Assembly: GCF_016907995.1 (NCBI RefSeq)
Contig: NZ_JAFBDA010000009.1
Span: 62,001 to 126,000 of the forward strand
Source of the DNA: Clostridium sardiniense
Lineage (GTDB): Bacteria > Bacillota > Clostridia > Clostridiales > Clostridiaceae
Direction: 5' to 3'
Length of the DNA stretch: 64,000 bases
Both the position numbers and the translations under genes were made by a program. Positions 54,679-64,000 of the stretch are shown here, in pieces; within the stretch, counting starts at the first letter, position 1, and each line of letters starts with the position of its first letter. A model generated the notes under the pieces. The model saw only the letters and a program-made list of their open reading frames with translations. It was not told the origin of the DNA and ran no database searches.

Positions 54679-57600
54679 ATGAAAAAAATAAATAAAAAAA
54701 CAATAGTATTTTTTATGTTATTGGCATTAACAGTATCAAACATAAGTAGTACAACATTTATGGCATTTGCAGCAGATGATAGTGATATAGTTATTTATGC
54801 ACATGATTATGGAGTTGATCCAACTGGAAAAAATGATAATGCAAAGGCGTTAGTTAAGGTATTTGAAGCAGTAAAAGAGTTAGGTAAGCAGGGAAAGAGT
54901 GTTACTTTAAAATTTGATAATGGTATTTATCAGACTCATAAAGAGAATGCTCAAATTCGTGAAATTCATACTTCAAATACTGATAGTGTAAGATTTCCTA
55001 ATAAATCAATAGGAATATTAATTGAAGGACAAAAAAACTTAACTATTGATGGGGGAGGAGCAAAGTTTATTATTAATGGTGATATGATGGCTCTTGCAGT
55101 TTTACAGTCTGAAAATATAACGATTAAAAATCTAAGCATAGACTATCAGATACCTACAACATCAGAAATGACAGTACTTGATTATGATATGGACAACAAG
55201 ACTGTTGACTACTTTATTCCAGAATATTTAAATTATGAAATTCAAGGTGCAAATATTTTGTGGAAATCAGAACAAAAATCTAATGGTGAATATTACTGGC
55301 AAGAACGTAATGATCACAGAAATTATGGGATTTCAGTTAAATATCCTACAGAATTAATGGGACGTAGCTATTATTCACATCAGAATCCATTTACTAATGC
55401 TAAATCAATTGAAAAATTAGATAATTCAAGGGTTAGAATTAAATATAATTCAAATCCAGCATTTGATCTAGTAAAAGGAATGAATTTTCAATTAGTATCT
55501 AATGCAGAACGTCCTACAGCAGGTGCTTTTGTATGGGAGAGTAAAGATGTAAATATTATTAATACAAAAATATCATATATGCATGGATTTGGATTTTTAG
55601 TGCAGATGGCAGAAAACGTAACTTTTGATGGTATCCGCATGGAAACAGATATAGAAACTGGACGTAACACATCAAGTTTCGCAGATGGAATACATGTTTC
55701 AGGGGCAAAAGGTAAGATTGAAATAAAAAATTCATTCTTTAATAACACACATGATGATCCAATAAATATTCATGGTACATTTACACGTGTAGAAGAAGTT
55801 ATTGGTTCTCATAAGCTTAAACTTAAATATGTTCATGCACAACAAGGTGGATTTAAACAGTATTATAAAGGTGATAAAGTTGTATTCTATACACGTGATA
55901 CACTAGAGTCTCGTGATAATGAAAAAGAATATACAGTTAAAAGTGTTGAAGGACCAACAAGTGATAATTTAAAAGAGATGATTGTAGAATTTGAAGAAGA
56001 AGTACCATCATTTTTAAATGAGCGCATTGGAAATGAGCCAAAATTTGTTGCTGAGAATGCCACATACACTCCAGAAATATTAATTAAAAATAATGAATTT
56101 AAAAATGTATTTACTCGTATGATTCTTGCAACATCACGTAAAAAGGTTGTAATTGAAGATAACTATTTTGAGTCACCATCAATGCCAACAATGTTTTTCT
56201 CAAATGATTCAGATGAATGGTATGAATCTGGACCTATTCGTGATTTAGAAATTAGAAATAATACATTTAATATTAGAACATTAGGGCGTACATGGTGGAA
56301 ATATGCACCAGGAATATATGTGCATCCAGTAACAAAAGGTGGAGGTCTGCCAGATGAATCAAATCCAATACACAAGAATATCTTAATTGAGGATAATACA
56401 TTTTATTTAGAAAGTGATGGAGCAGTACGTGCTGAGAGTGTAGAAAATCTAACGTTTAGAAATAATAAAGTATTTAGATTAGATCCAGGTGTAGAGCTAA
56501 ATGTTGAAGGTAAGACAGAATTACAAGTTGGTAACCAAAGTAATTTAAAGCTAACTTATGATGGTAATGTAGTGGAAGGTCCTAAGACATTACCAGGTGG
56601 ACCAGAAGGAAACTCAGGAAGTGTTGCAAACGTTTTAGAATTTAAAAATAGTAAGAATGTAATTTTAGAAAATAATTTTTATGATGATGGATTAAAACAA
56701 AATGTTTTATTAGAAGGAATGAGTACTGATAATCTAAAAATGACTGATAACCTAAAGGTTCTAACGAAACGTGAAAATACAAAACCTTCTGAGGCAGTAA
56801 GGGATGTTCAGTACGCATCTACAAATCCAGAGGTTGTAAGTGTTGATAAAAATGGAAAGATGACAGCTCATAAAGAAGGTAGCGCTGAAGTGTTTGCATA
56901 TTATATATGGAACGATACAATTATTGAATCAAATAAACAAGAAATAAAAGTTTCAAAAGCATCAGATACGCCAGTAGTAGATTTTGAATTTGAGTCAGAT
57001 GTAATGAGTATAAATGATGAATCAGGTATAAGCTTTAAGGTTAAAGGTGATATCAATGCTGATGAAATTGAATATACAATTCATGATAAAGATATTATTC
57101 GATTTGATAATAATAAATTCTATGGTTTAAAATCAGGCTTAGCAAGAATTACAGCAAAGTATGAAGGTGTGGAAAAAAATCTATTTATAGTTGTAAATAA
57201 GAATGATGACCAAAAAGTTTTAAATCCTATTATTAAAATTGAAGATAAAGATAATCATAGTATAATTAGTGAAGATAGCATTAATATAACACGTCAAAGT
57301 GGAAATGATCTATGGGGAAATGATAACACACTAAGTAATCTTGTAACTCTTAATTTAGATTCAGTTGATAAAAATAATTTCACAGGAATTGTAACTATTG
57401 ATGGTCTGCCAGAGAGAGCTAGTTCTAATTGGGATTCAGCATATTTCTTAATTATGAAGGAAAAGGCTGATGGCACAGTTGATCGTAATAATTATCTATC
57501 AATAGGAAAACGAGCTCATGCAGATGGAATTGGTACAGTTCATGAAGTAAATGCTAGGGGAACTGAATATTCAACTAATAATACAAGTGAAAATAGTGTT

Positions 57601-59535
57601 CGCAAAGCAACATTTGCAATAGAAAAACAAGGAACTTTAGTAAATTTATATTCCATAATAGATGGAGTTAAAAAGAAAGTTCAAACAGTTGATATTAAAA
57701 GCTTTGGAGATAATTTAAAACTTGCTATTGCAGGATGGGGTAATGCTCAAGCAAATAAAGATTTAAAGATTGCAGATATAAAAATGGGCAATGGTACAGT
57801 TGATGAAATCATGGCAACTAAATCTTTGCCAATTATGATTTTAGATCAATCAGAATTTACGATTTCAAATTTAAGTCATGAAGTTATTAATCATGAATCT
57901 ATAAATATGACATTTGATTCAAATTATGAAGGTAAGAACTTTGTAATTGTGAATGGGAATGGTAACACACATCTTATAGAAGGAACTAAGGTTATGTTAT
58001 CACAAGATGGTGATTATAAGATATATGTTGTTTCACAATTACCAAGTGGTAAATTTTCAAATATACTTGATACAACAATTTCTCATAAAGCACAAGAACT
58101 TGAAGGGGTTTATGTGAATGGTAAGAAAGTTGTTGATGGAGATACAATTACTATTCCAGCAATGATTACAAAGCTTCATGTTATGGATTATGATAATAAA
58201 ACTGAAGAAGTTGTTGATATTAAAGATAAAAACGTATTAAATGGAAGGTTTGGTAGTGTCAAACTTAATAAAATTAAATCAAATACTACTGGTATTAAAT
58301 CCATTAATGCAAAAGGGTTTGGGAAAATTAATCTTGATGATAAAAATTCATTTATTAATACAGATAAAAAAGATAGCACTATAAAATTTGATGTTGAATT
58401 AACTGAAGGAACAGATAAGCTTATTGCAAAAAATCATGATCATGGAATTGAGTATGAAGTAAACCAAGTAGGAAATAAAGCAACAGTTACTGTTCCAGTA
58501 TATAATGGTGTAAATAGTATTGCTTTTGAAGCTATTGCTCATGATGGTATTACAAAGACAAAGCATACTGTACATGTAATGAGATATGCACCAATTGAAA
58601 AAGGTATTAAAGAAATAGTTTTAAATAATAATAGTGTAGATCTTGAATCAGATAAAATTGATTTAGAAAATAAGACAAATAAAGTTGTAATTGATGCTAA
58701 AGCTAATGATAAGAATGCAAATGTATCAGTTATGAAGCGAAGTGGAGTTAAAGTAGAGACTTTAAAAGGAACAGATACAATTGAAGTTAAAAATGGTGAT
58801 GAAATTGTTATAAGAATTATTCATGAAAATGGACGTTCACTTGAATTTAAAACATTTACGATTGAAAATGCAAAGGAGCAAATAGATATTAGAGATTTAA
58901 CTGCATTAATTGAAAAGGCTGAGAATATAAATTTAGAAAATATTACAGACGAGACAAAAGAAGTATTTATATCAGTCCTTAAAGAGGTGCAAGAAGGCGT
59001 AGGAAATGGTATTAATTCAGAAGCAGAACGTGATTCAATGATTAAAAAACTTCAAGAAGCAATTAATCAACTTAAAGAAAAACCAACAAATCCTAATGAT
59101 CCAGATGAGGATAAACCAACAGACCCAGATAAGCCAGACGAGGATAAACCAACAGACCCAGATAAGCCAGACGAGGATAAACCAACAGACCCAGATAAGC
59201 CAGATGAGGATAAACCAACAGACCCAGATAAACCAACAGACCCAGGTAAACCAGACGAGGATAAACCAACAGACCCAGATAAACCAGATGGGGATAAGCC
59301 AACAGATCCAGATAAACCAGACGAAGAGAAACCAACAGATACGGATAAGCCAGATAATGAGAAGCCAGCAGATCCTGATAAGCAACAAAATCCAAGTAAT
59401 AGTAATAAACCTAATGAAAATAAAGACGATTTCCCAGAAACAGGTATGAGTGATACGTTAGTAAAGGTAGGTGCTTTGATTGCTTTAATTGGATTTGGAT
59501 TAATTTTCTTGTATAGCAAGAAAAGGCAAGATTAA
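54679..59535 (+). CDS. Wall-anchored GH110 alpha-1,3-galactosidase-family protein
   Basis: A 1618-residue secreted protein. Signal peptide 1-31 ends at AFA. Residues about 35-690 form a GH110 parallel beta-helix, with ADGIHVSGAKGKIEIKNSFF around 335-354 and the acidic HDDPINIHG motif (D359, D360). GH110 enzymes remove alpha-1,3-galactose from blood-group B or linear Gal-alpha-1,3-Gal glycans. Ig-like domains (about 700-840), a lectin-like beta sandwich (850-1040), further beta modules and a FIVAR helical domain (1402-1470) follow. A DKP-rich spacer (1470-1575) leads to sorting motif FPETG (1585-1589), a membrane helix and KKRQD. The F in place of L in LPxTG is unusual. Likely display on the cell wall to harvest mucin or host glycans. 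Confidence 0.88.
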   Translation: MKKINKKTIVFFMLLALTVSNISSTTFMAFAADDSDIVIYAHDYGVDPTGKNDNAKALVKVFEAVKELGKQGKSVTLKFDNGIYQTHKENAQIREIHTSNTDSVRFPNKSIGILIEGQKNLTIDGGGAKFIINGDMMALAVLQSENITIKNLSIDYQIPTTSEMTVLDYDMDNKTVDYFIPEYLNYEIQGANILWKSEQKSNGEYYWQERNDHRNYGISVKYPTELMGRSYYSHQNPFTNAKSIEKLDNSRVRIKYNSNPAFDLVKGMNFQLVSNAERPTAGAFVWESKDVNIINTKISYMHGFGFLVQMAENVTFDGIRMETDIETGRNTSSFADGIHVSGAKGKIEIKNSFFNNTHDDPINIHGTFTRVEEVIGSHKLKLKYVHAQQGGFKQYYKGDKVVFYTRDTLESRDNEKEYTVKSVEGPTSDNLKEMIVEFEEEVPSFLNERIGNEPKFVAENATYTPEILIKNNEFKNVFTRMILATSRKKVVIEDNYFESPSMPTMFFSNDSDEWYESGPIRDLEIRNNTFNIRTLGRTWWKYAPGIYVHPVTKGGGLPDESNPIHKNILIEDNTFYLESDGAVRAESVENLTFRNNKVFRLDPGVELNVEGKTELQVGNQSNLKLTYDGNVVEGPKTLPGGPEGNSGSVANVLEFKNSKNVILENNFYDDGLKQNVLLEGMSTDNLKMTDNLKVLTKRENTKPSEAVRDVQYASTNPEVVSVDKNGKMTAHKEGSAEVFAYYIWNDTIIESNKQEIKVSKASDTPVVDFEFESDVMSINDESGISFKVKGDINADEIEYTIHDKDIIRFDNNKFYGLKSGLARITAKYEGVEKNLFIVVNKNDDQKVLNPIIKIEDKDNHSIISEDSINITRQSGNDLWGNDNTLSNLVTLNLDSVDKNNFTGIVTIDGLPERASSNWDSAYFLIMKEKADGTVDRNNYLSIGKRAHADGIGTVHEVNARGTEYSTNNTSENSVRKATFAIEKQGTLVNLYSIIDGVKKKVQTVDIKSFGDNLKLAIAGWGNAQANKDLKIADIKMGNGTVDEIMATKSLPIMILDQSEFTISNLSHEVINHESINMTFDSNYEGKNFVIVNGNGNTHLIEGTKVMLSQDGDYKIYVVSQLPSGKFSNILDTTISHKAQELEGVYVNGKKVVDGDTITIPAMITKLHVMDYDNKTEEVVDIKDKNVLNGRFGSVKLNKIKSNTTGIKSINAKGFGKINLDDKNSFINTDKKDSTIKFDVELTEGTDKLIAKNHDHGIEYEVNQVGNKATVTVPVYNGVNSIAFEAIAHDGITKTKHTVHVMRYAPIEKGIKEIVLNNNSVDLESDKIDLENKTNKVVIDAKANDKNANVSVMKRSGVKVETLKGTDTIEVKNGDEIVIRIIHENGRSLEFKTFTIENAKEQIDIRDLTALIEKAENINLENITDETKEVFISVLKEVQEGVGNGINSEAERDSMIKKLQEAINQLKEKPTNPNDPDEDKPTDPDKPDEDKPTDPDKPDEDKPTDPDKPDEDKPTDPDKPTDPGKPDEDKPTDPDKPDGDKPTDPDKPDEEKPTDTDKPDNEKPADPDKQQNPSNSNKPNENKDDFPETGMSDTLVKVGALIALIGFGLIFLYSKKRQD
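59083..59400 (+). repeat. Pro/Asp-rich tandem repeat in the wall spacer
   Basis: Repeats of a 33-base unit encoding DEDKPTDPDKP, several nearly identical, with one short unit (PTDPDKPTDPG) and decaying copies at the 3' end. Such spacers extend surface enzymes through peptidoglycan and vary in length between strains. Confidence 0.9.
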
Positions 59536-59566
59536 TAAAAAGTAAATAGACTTTAAGGTATTAAAT

Positions 59567-59603
59567 AAAAGTAGAAATACATAAAGGTATTTCTACTTTT
59601 TTA
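59567..59603. terminator. Bidirectional terminator
   Basis: Perfect arms AAAAGTAGAAATAC / GTATTTCTACTTTT with a 6-base loop between the convergent GH110 and HAD genes. Confidence 0.9.
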
Positions 59604-59615
59604 TTAATAAAGCTT

Positions 59616-60407
59616 TTAAAGTATAAACTTGTCTATTCCTACAGCTATACCATCATTATGAACTGTATCAGTTATTTCTTTGGCATAAATCTTTACATCA
59701 TCATTAGCATTTCCCATAGCTATTCCACAACCAACAGTAGATAGCATTTCAATATCATTCATGCCATCACCAAAGGCATAACTATTTTTAAGTGGAATAT
59801 CTAAATATTCTAATGCTTTTAAGATTCCAGTTGCCTTAGTATTATGCTTTGAATATAGCTCAAAAGTTTTTAAATTTATATCGTATGTATTAGTATAATC
59901 TTTATTGGTATTTACTATAGATAAGCAGTAATCCATAGCTCTATCATCTGGACATAACATTTCTATCTTATAAACATCTATATCATTAATATCATAATTT
60001 CTAGTTAGATATTTTTCAGGTATATCTATACTAGTATATAATGAATAAAATTCTTTAAATTCATTCTTTATATATGAGTAGGTTTCACCTTGCAGAATAT
60101 ATTGAATGTGAAGTTCATCAAAGTTTTCAGCTAATTCTTTTACAAAATCCTTGTCCAAAGGTTCTTTATAAATCATTTTGTTATTAATAATTACTTGAGC
60201 ACCATTTGTAAGAACAAATCCATCAAATCCAAAATTTAATAAGGACTCACTAAGAAATGCATATGGTCTACCAGTTGCTATAAATACATAGTTTCCATCT
60301 GATTGTAATTTTTTAATTGCTTTCTTTACCTTAGGAGTGATATCAGTTAACCCATTTACACAATCTATAAGAGTCCCATCGATATCAAAAAATATTGCTT
60401 TTTTCAT
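59616..60407 (-). CDS. Cof-type HAD-IIB phosphatase
   Basis: A 263-residue HAD hydrolase. Motif I is FFDIDGTLID (nucleophile D8), motif II IATGRP, a class IIB cap in the middle, conserved lysine near residue 192 and motif IV GDGMNDIEML. These enzymes remove phosphate from sugar phosphates or flavin precursors. It faces a DeoR-type regulator with shared operator-like sites, which suggests control by a sugar phosphate. Two gene fragments matching its 3' end lie at 53192 and 54236. Confidence 0.92.
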   Translation of the reverse strand: MKKAIFFDIDGTLIDCVNGLTDITPKVKKAIKKLQSDGNYVFIATGRPYAFLSESLLNFGFDGFVLTNGAQVIINNKMIYKEPLDKDFVKELAENFDELHIQYILQGETYSYIKNEFKEFYSLYTSIDIPEKYLTRNYDINDIDVYKIEMLCPDDRAMDYCLSIVNTNKDYTNTYDINLKTFELYSKHNTKATGILKALEYLDIPLKNSYAFGDGMNDIEMLSTVGCGIAMGNANDDVKIYAKEITDTVHNDGIAVGIDKFIL

Positions 60408-60464
60408 AATCCCAACCTCTTTTCTATTTAATATTAAATTTCATAGCTAGTCCACATTTAATTG

Positions 60465-60562
60465 TTATCATTTATTACTGTTTATTATCATTTTAAAGTA
60501 AATAATTGTAAAAGTCAATTGAATTTATATTGTAGTTATATTATCATTAATATAATGATAAT
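60465..60562. promoter_or_regulatory. Operator cluster between HAD and DeoR genes
   Basis: TTATCATT occurs at 60465, 60485 and 60541. The last forms a perfect dyad ATTATCATTA-ATA-TAATGATAAT (60540-60562) just before the regulator's ribosome site. Spacing of the first two is 20 bases. The pattern fits a DeoR-family repressor controlling both divergent genes. Confidence 0.7.
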
Positions 60563-60586
60563 AAATAGGAATAGGTGGAGAATATT

Positions 60587-61351
60587 ATGTTTATTGAAGA
60601 AAGACATAAATATATATTAGAAATGCTTGACCGTGACGGAAAAGTATTTGTTAAAGACTTAAGCAAGGAATTTAAAGTAAGTGAAAGCATGATAAGAAAG
60701 GATCTTCAAGTATTAGAGAAAGAAAATTTTCTTAAACGTACTTATGGAGGTGCTATTAAGAGAGAGCGTATTATAGTAAATGGGGAGAGCTTCTTAAAAA
60801 GAGTAGGAAAAAATACTGAACTTAAAGAGATTATAGCAAGAAAAGCATCTGAGGAGGTTTATGATAAAGATACGATATTTTTAGATGCATCAAGTATTTC
60901 ATATATCCTTGCGAAAATACTTATAAAGAGTGACAGAGAGATAACTTTAATTACTAATATGTTTGAAATATCATCTCTAATTCCATTAAATTCAAAGATA
61001 AATTTTATATTTATTGGAGGAGATTATAATGCACTTGTAGGTGGAAGTGTGGGCTCGTATGCTATTGATCAAATTAAACTTTATAGATGTAATAAAGCTT
61101 TTATAGGGTGTAGTGGTATAGATATTAAAGATGGAAGTGTTAGTGTATCAGAGTCAGAGGATGCAAGTACTAAAAGAGCGGTTATAAGCATATCAAGGAA
61201 GAGATATTTAATAGCACCAAATGAAAGATTTAATATGGATGGAGCATTTAATTTTTCAAATTTAAAAGATATTGATTGTATTATTACAGAGGAACTGCCA
61301 AGTGAGAATATTATTGAGGGACTTAAAGAGTATGGTGTGAAGTTAGTTTAA
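60587..61351 (+). CDS. DeoR/GlpR-family transcriptional regulator
   Basis: A 254-residue regulator; ATG at 60587 follows AGGTGGAG, whereas the in-frame GTG at 60575 lies within that site. The N-terminal helix-turn-helix (RHKYILEMLDRDGKVFVKDLSKEFKVSESMIRKDLQVLE) carries the DeoR signature. The C-terminal DeoRC sugar-phosphate domain has IFLDASSISYILAK and FIGGDYNALVGGSVG. It probably represses the divergent phosphatase gene and itself through the operator cluster between them. Confidence 0.92.
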   Translation: MFIEERHKYILEMLDRDGKVFVKDLSKEFKVSESMIRKDLQVLEKENFLKRTYGGAIKRERIIVNGESFLKRVGKNTELKEIIARKASEEVYDKDTIFLDASSISYILAKILIKSDREITLITNMFEISSLIPLNSKINFIFIGGDYNALVGGSVGSYAIDQIKLYRCNKAFIGCSGIDIKDGSVSVSESEDASTKRAVISISRKRYLIAPNERFNMDGAFNFSNLKDIDCIITEELPSENIIEGLKEYGVKLV

Positions 61352-61600
61352 GTTAAAAATATATTATATATAAAGTAACAATATATTATTTAAAATTTAT
61401 TGTTAGAGTAAATATAATAACAGTTTGTCTAGCTATATGCATATTTATATTTTTTAACCTTGTAAGTAAATAATTCTTAAAAAGGTATTACTCTAAAATA
61501 ATCGAATAATGGGATAAACTGACAATATACTATTAAAATTAGGAAGTAAGGTACAGGATAAAGTGATGAAAGTACTTTAAAAAAGGCAGGAAATATAGGA

Positions 61601-62214
61601 ATGTTTAAGGGCTCCGAAACAATGTTTAGTGGGTTCAATATAGAAACTCCTATGAAAACAATATCGCTAACACCAAGAATATCAGTAAGAGCTAAAGTAA
61701 CACTTACAAAGATTGTTGATTTTGGAAAGCGTATTCAGATGACTTCTGATGCATCAAAGGACCTAGCTGCATCATTAACTCAAGGTGCATTTAGTAGTGG
61801 AGTAACTTTTGATTTTACTCAAAAAATTTAGAAAATACATTACAAGGAATAAATGCTGGTATAACAGTAGGAGATTCTATAACTTATAAACTAGAGGTAT
61901 CTACTGGAGAAATAGTGGAAGAAACAATGGAATATAAACTTCCTATAGATGGTAGAGATGTTTATCAAGCCATTATTATAAGAATACAACAAACTATATA
62001 TGGATCTATTATGGTTTCAGTGGGTGTAACTAAAGGTCAAGAATAATTAGCTAGCAAGGATAAATCAATACTTTCTTCAGAATAATTACAAACATTAGGT
62101 GTTTTTTTACTGATTGGTGCAGGAATACTTTCTTTAATTCCTTCAGGAGGTACCACAGTGCCTGCAGTTGCTACGGTTCTAGTAATATTTTTATTGCCAC
62201 CAAGAAAGAATTAA
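61601..62214 (+). pseudogene. Decayed gene of unknown family
   Basis: An ATG frame (MFKGSETMFSGFNIETPMKT... to TFDFTQKI) stops at 61831. The sense continues one frame over as ENTLQGINAGITVGDSITYK through GSIMVSVGVTKGQE and stops at 62046. A third piece ends LLIGAGILSLIPSGGTTVPA then VATVLVIFLLPPRKN at 62214, a membrane-tail-like end. At least two frame breaks are visible. No family can be named. Confidence 0.55.
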
Positions 62215-62298
62215 GGATATTATTATCTAAACTATGTTATATAAATAATCCTCATATGCTAAAATATACAAAATTGGTATTTGGGTAGAGGGAGAATA

Positions 62299-62851
62299 TA
62301 AATTACAAGTATTCATTAGATAATAAACTATATAATAAGGAAATAAATTACTTTCTAGAAAATAATACTACTTTAAAAAATTTAGAAATAAAGTCATTTT
62401 TGATTTCTTTAACTGTAGCAATTATTACATTAGTTGTTATACTAATTAAGAGAATTAGTGAAAATAAATATAATGATGATATTATGTATATATTTTTAGA
62501 ACATATTATAATACTTATCATTGGTACAATTATCCTATGGATATATGCCAAATTATATTTAAATTAACAATAAATAGAAAATTGATTAAATATTGGAAAT
62601 AAAAATATGTTCATGAATTAGATATTGAAGATGAAAAGATATATTATTCAGGGCCTAATAATAAAAAGATAGAATTGAATAATACTACCTTAAAAGAAGT
62701 GATAGAGCTGGATAGTATTATAGGGATTATATGTAGTGGAAGAAAAAGATTCAGGAAGGGTACAGTTGCTATTATTATTGTTCCTAAGAATATATTTAAG
62801 TCAAAAGAAGAATTAAATTCGTTTAAAAATATTTTAAAAAATAAATTATAG
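62299..62851 (+). pseudogene. Broken YcxB-like gene (tandem copy 1)
   Basis: Aligns along its length with the intact gene at 63048. The start ATG is now ATA (followed by NYKYSLDNKLYNKEINYFL). A frameshift near 62560 and a stop at 62602-62604 break it before the part reading VHELDIEDEKIYY and IIIVPKNIFKSKEELNSF. The leader TATGCTAAAATATA and the following terminator match copy 2 too, so the whole unit was duplicated. Confidence 0.8.
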
Positions 62852-62856
62852 AAATA

Positions 62857-62890
62857 AAAAATGTTAGGATTTTTCCTAGCATTTTTTATA
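62857..62890 (+). terminator. Terminator, tandem copy 1
   Basis: Arms AAATGTTAGGA / TCCTAGCATTT with a 4-base loop and T-run; nearly the same as at 63603. Confidence 0.85.
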
Positions 62891-63047
62891 TATTTTGAAA
62901 GAACTTTATTAGATAATCAATTTATATTGAATTAATAGGAGTATAATAATGTTTAGCTTTAATAGAAACATTATTATCTTATTTACCTTGTACAAACTAT
63001 TCTCTTATGCTAAAATATATCAAAATTGGTATTAAGGTGGGGGAAAT

Positions 63048-63602
63048 ATGAAGTACAAGTATTCAGTAGAAAGCAAGGTGTATTATAATGAAATAAACGA
63101 TTTCCTAAAAAATAGCCTTGTTTTAAAGGAAATAAGAAAAAAACAAATGTTTTTGGGAGCAATTTTAGGAGCAATTTTAGCAATTGTTTTATTTATAAAA
63201 AGTGTTATTGAAAACAAATATGACAGGGATTTCATTTATATATTTTTAGAATATATTATAATATATATTGCTGCTGTATCTGTTGTTTGGATATTTAGAA
63301 ATATTTATATTAATTTTATAGAAAATAAAACTTTGCTTAAAGAATATGATAAGGGATACGTTCATAATTTGGAAATTGAAAATAAAAAAATATATTATAC
63401 TGTTGATGATAGAAAAATAGAATTAAGTAATAGTATTTTGCAAGAAGTATCGGATTTAGATAATATTTTTGGAATTGTGATTTCCTATAAAAAGAGTCCT
63501 AAAAATCCATATGCTATTATTATTATTCCTAAGAATATATTTAAGTCAAAAGAAGAATTAAGTTCGTTTAAAAATATTTTAAAAAATAAATTAGAGAAAT
63601 AA
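63048..63602 (+). CDS. YcxB-like membrane protein (tandem copy 2)
   Basis: A 184-residue protein. KYKYSVESKVYYNEINDFL at the start is the YcxB-like head. Two membrane helices at about 37-52 and 67-85 are followed by a cytoplasmic beta domain (HNLEIENKKIYYTVDDRKIELSNSILQEVSDLDNIFGIVIS) ending in IIIIPKNIFKSKEEL. The role of the family is unknown. GGTGGGGG site before ATG. It is the surviving member of a tandem duplication and a single-domain relative of the protein at 23612. Confidence 0.78.
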   Translation: MKYKYSVESKVYYNEINDFLKNSLVLKEIRKKQMFLGAILGAILAIVLFIKSVIENKYDRDFIYIFLEYIIIYIAAVSVVWIFRNIYINFIENKTLLKEYDKGYVHNLEIENKKIYYTVDDRKIELSNSILQEVSDLDNIFGIVISYKKSPKNPYAIIIIPKNIFKSKEELSSFKNILKNKLEK

Positions 63603-63634
63603 AAAATGCTAGGATTATTCCTAGCATTTTTTAT
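63603..63634 (+). terminator. Terminator, tandem copy 2
   Basis: Arms AAAATGCTAGGA / TCCTAGCATTTT with a 4-base loop and T-run. Confidence 0.88.
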
Positions 63635-63994
63635 TTCTTTCAAAGTGATCTTCTCAAATAACCAATTTACATTGGATTAATAGGAAATTTTAAAACAGAA
63701 GCATATTAATATATAGTATTATTAGAAATTGTTGATTTTACCATATGAATTATTATATTGATATAATAAGAAAGGATTACGTAATAAAATGTTATTTGAG
63801 CTTTTCTTAGATGATTAAAAATAAATAAATCAGAAAATAAAAGTAAAAATATGGAAATAAATAAGTTCAGGTGATATAATTATTTATAAGAATTAAGTTA
63901 TTAAAATTTAATATTAGAATAATTCTAAATTTGATTATAGATATTAGTAATTTAAAGATTGAAATCGATTGTAATATTAGTAGGAGGCATAGAG
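63635..63994. other. Intergenic stretch before the next gene
   Basis: AT-rich, with no supported gene or RNA. It ends with a ribosome site TAGGAGG at 63981-63987. Confidence 0.5.
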
Positions 63995-64000
63995 ATGATT
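63995..64000 (+). CDS. Start of a further gene (two codons only)
   Basis: ATG ATT follows TAGGAGGCATAGAG with normal spacing at the window edge. Nothing can be said of the product. Confidence 0.45.

Noticed and set aside
59083..59400. Regular repeats that might look like a CRISPR array.
   Set aside because: Repeats are contiguous, in frame and coding, with no unique spacers and no cas genes.
59035..59519. Several long minus- and plus-strand frames over the glycosidase spacer (Trp/Leu-, Ser/Gly- or Gln-rich).
   Set aside because: They are alternative readings of the 33-base DKP repeat; composition is artificial and they have no ribosome sites.

Overview
The window is AT-rich DNA that reads like a gut-type Clostridium (sensu stricto, low-GC Firmicutes). 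This is inferred from strong GGAGG-type ribosome sites, many TTG/GTG starts, anaerobic radical enzymes, an electron-bifurcating lactate dehydrogenase and BceRS-BceAB type modules. I see no rRNA, tRNA or CRISPR array. Species cannot be fixed from sequence alone.

Region 1 (1-20.9 kb) is anaerobic energy and cofactor metabolism. It opens with the last 40 codons of a glycyl radical enzyme, its activase and an MBL hydrolase. A MerR/TipAS regulator and a ClC antiporter follow. An AcoR-like sigma-54 activator then faces a (R,R)-butanediol-type dehydrogenase with a near-perfect -24/-12 promoter. Next come a 2-hydroxyacid dehydrogenase, the orphan glycyl radical pair YjjI-YjjW, and a complete lactate-oxidation operon (FadR-type regulator, permease, EtfB, EtfA, FAD lactate dehydrogenase). 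A cobalamin riboswitch ahead of the cobalt ECF transporter cbiMNQO closes the region.

Region 2 (20.9-46.2 kb) is a mosaic of small accessory genes and decay. It holds broken acetyltransferases, a small membrane ORF with an in-frame stop, an IS1595-type transposase remnant, a VanZ protein and a double YcxB-like protein. A BceRS-BceAB peptide-stress module follows, then a serine hydrolase and a VOC protein with duplicated leaders. Several lipoproteins and small membrane proteins, an MTA/SAH nucleosidase, endonuclease IV and a dihydropyrimidinase-YgeY pair complete it.

Region 3 (46.3-54.7 kb) is the least ordinary part. A response regulator and histidine kinase sit on either side of a two-gene ABC exporter of the peptide-immunity type. 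The whole unit is bracketed by two diverged direct copies of a roughly 0.83 kb segment encoding small zinc-ribbon/membrane proteins. Downstream, an unknown anchored protein gene sits between two fragments of a HAD phosphatase gene that share a 9-bp repeat.

Region 4 (54.7-64 kb) carries a 1618-residue wall-anchored GH110 protein (alpha-1,3-galactosidase family). It is followed by a Cof-type HAD phosphatase and a divergent DeoR regulator with a shared operator-like cluster. A broken gene and a tandem pair of YcxB-like genes, one dead and one intact, finish the window. A plausible combined picture is a gut commensal using host glycans, lactate and diol/acetoin metabolism, with several membrane-stress modules shaped by local duplication.
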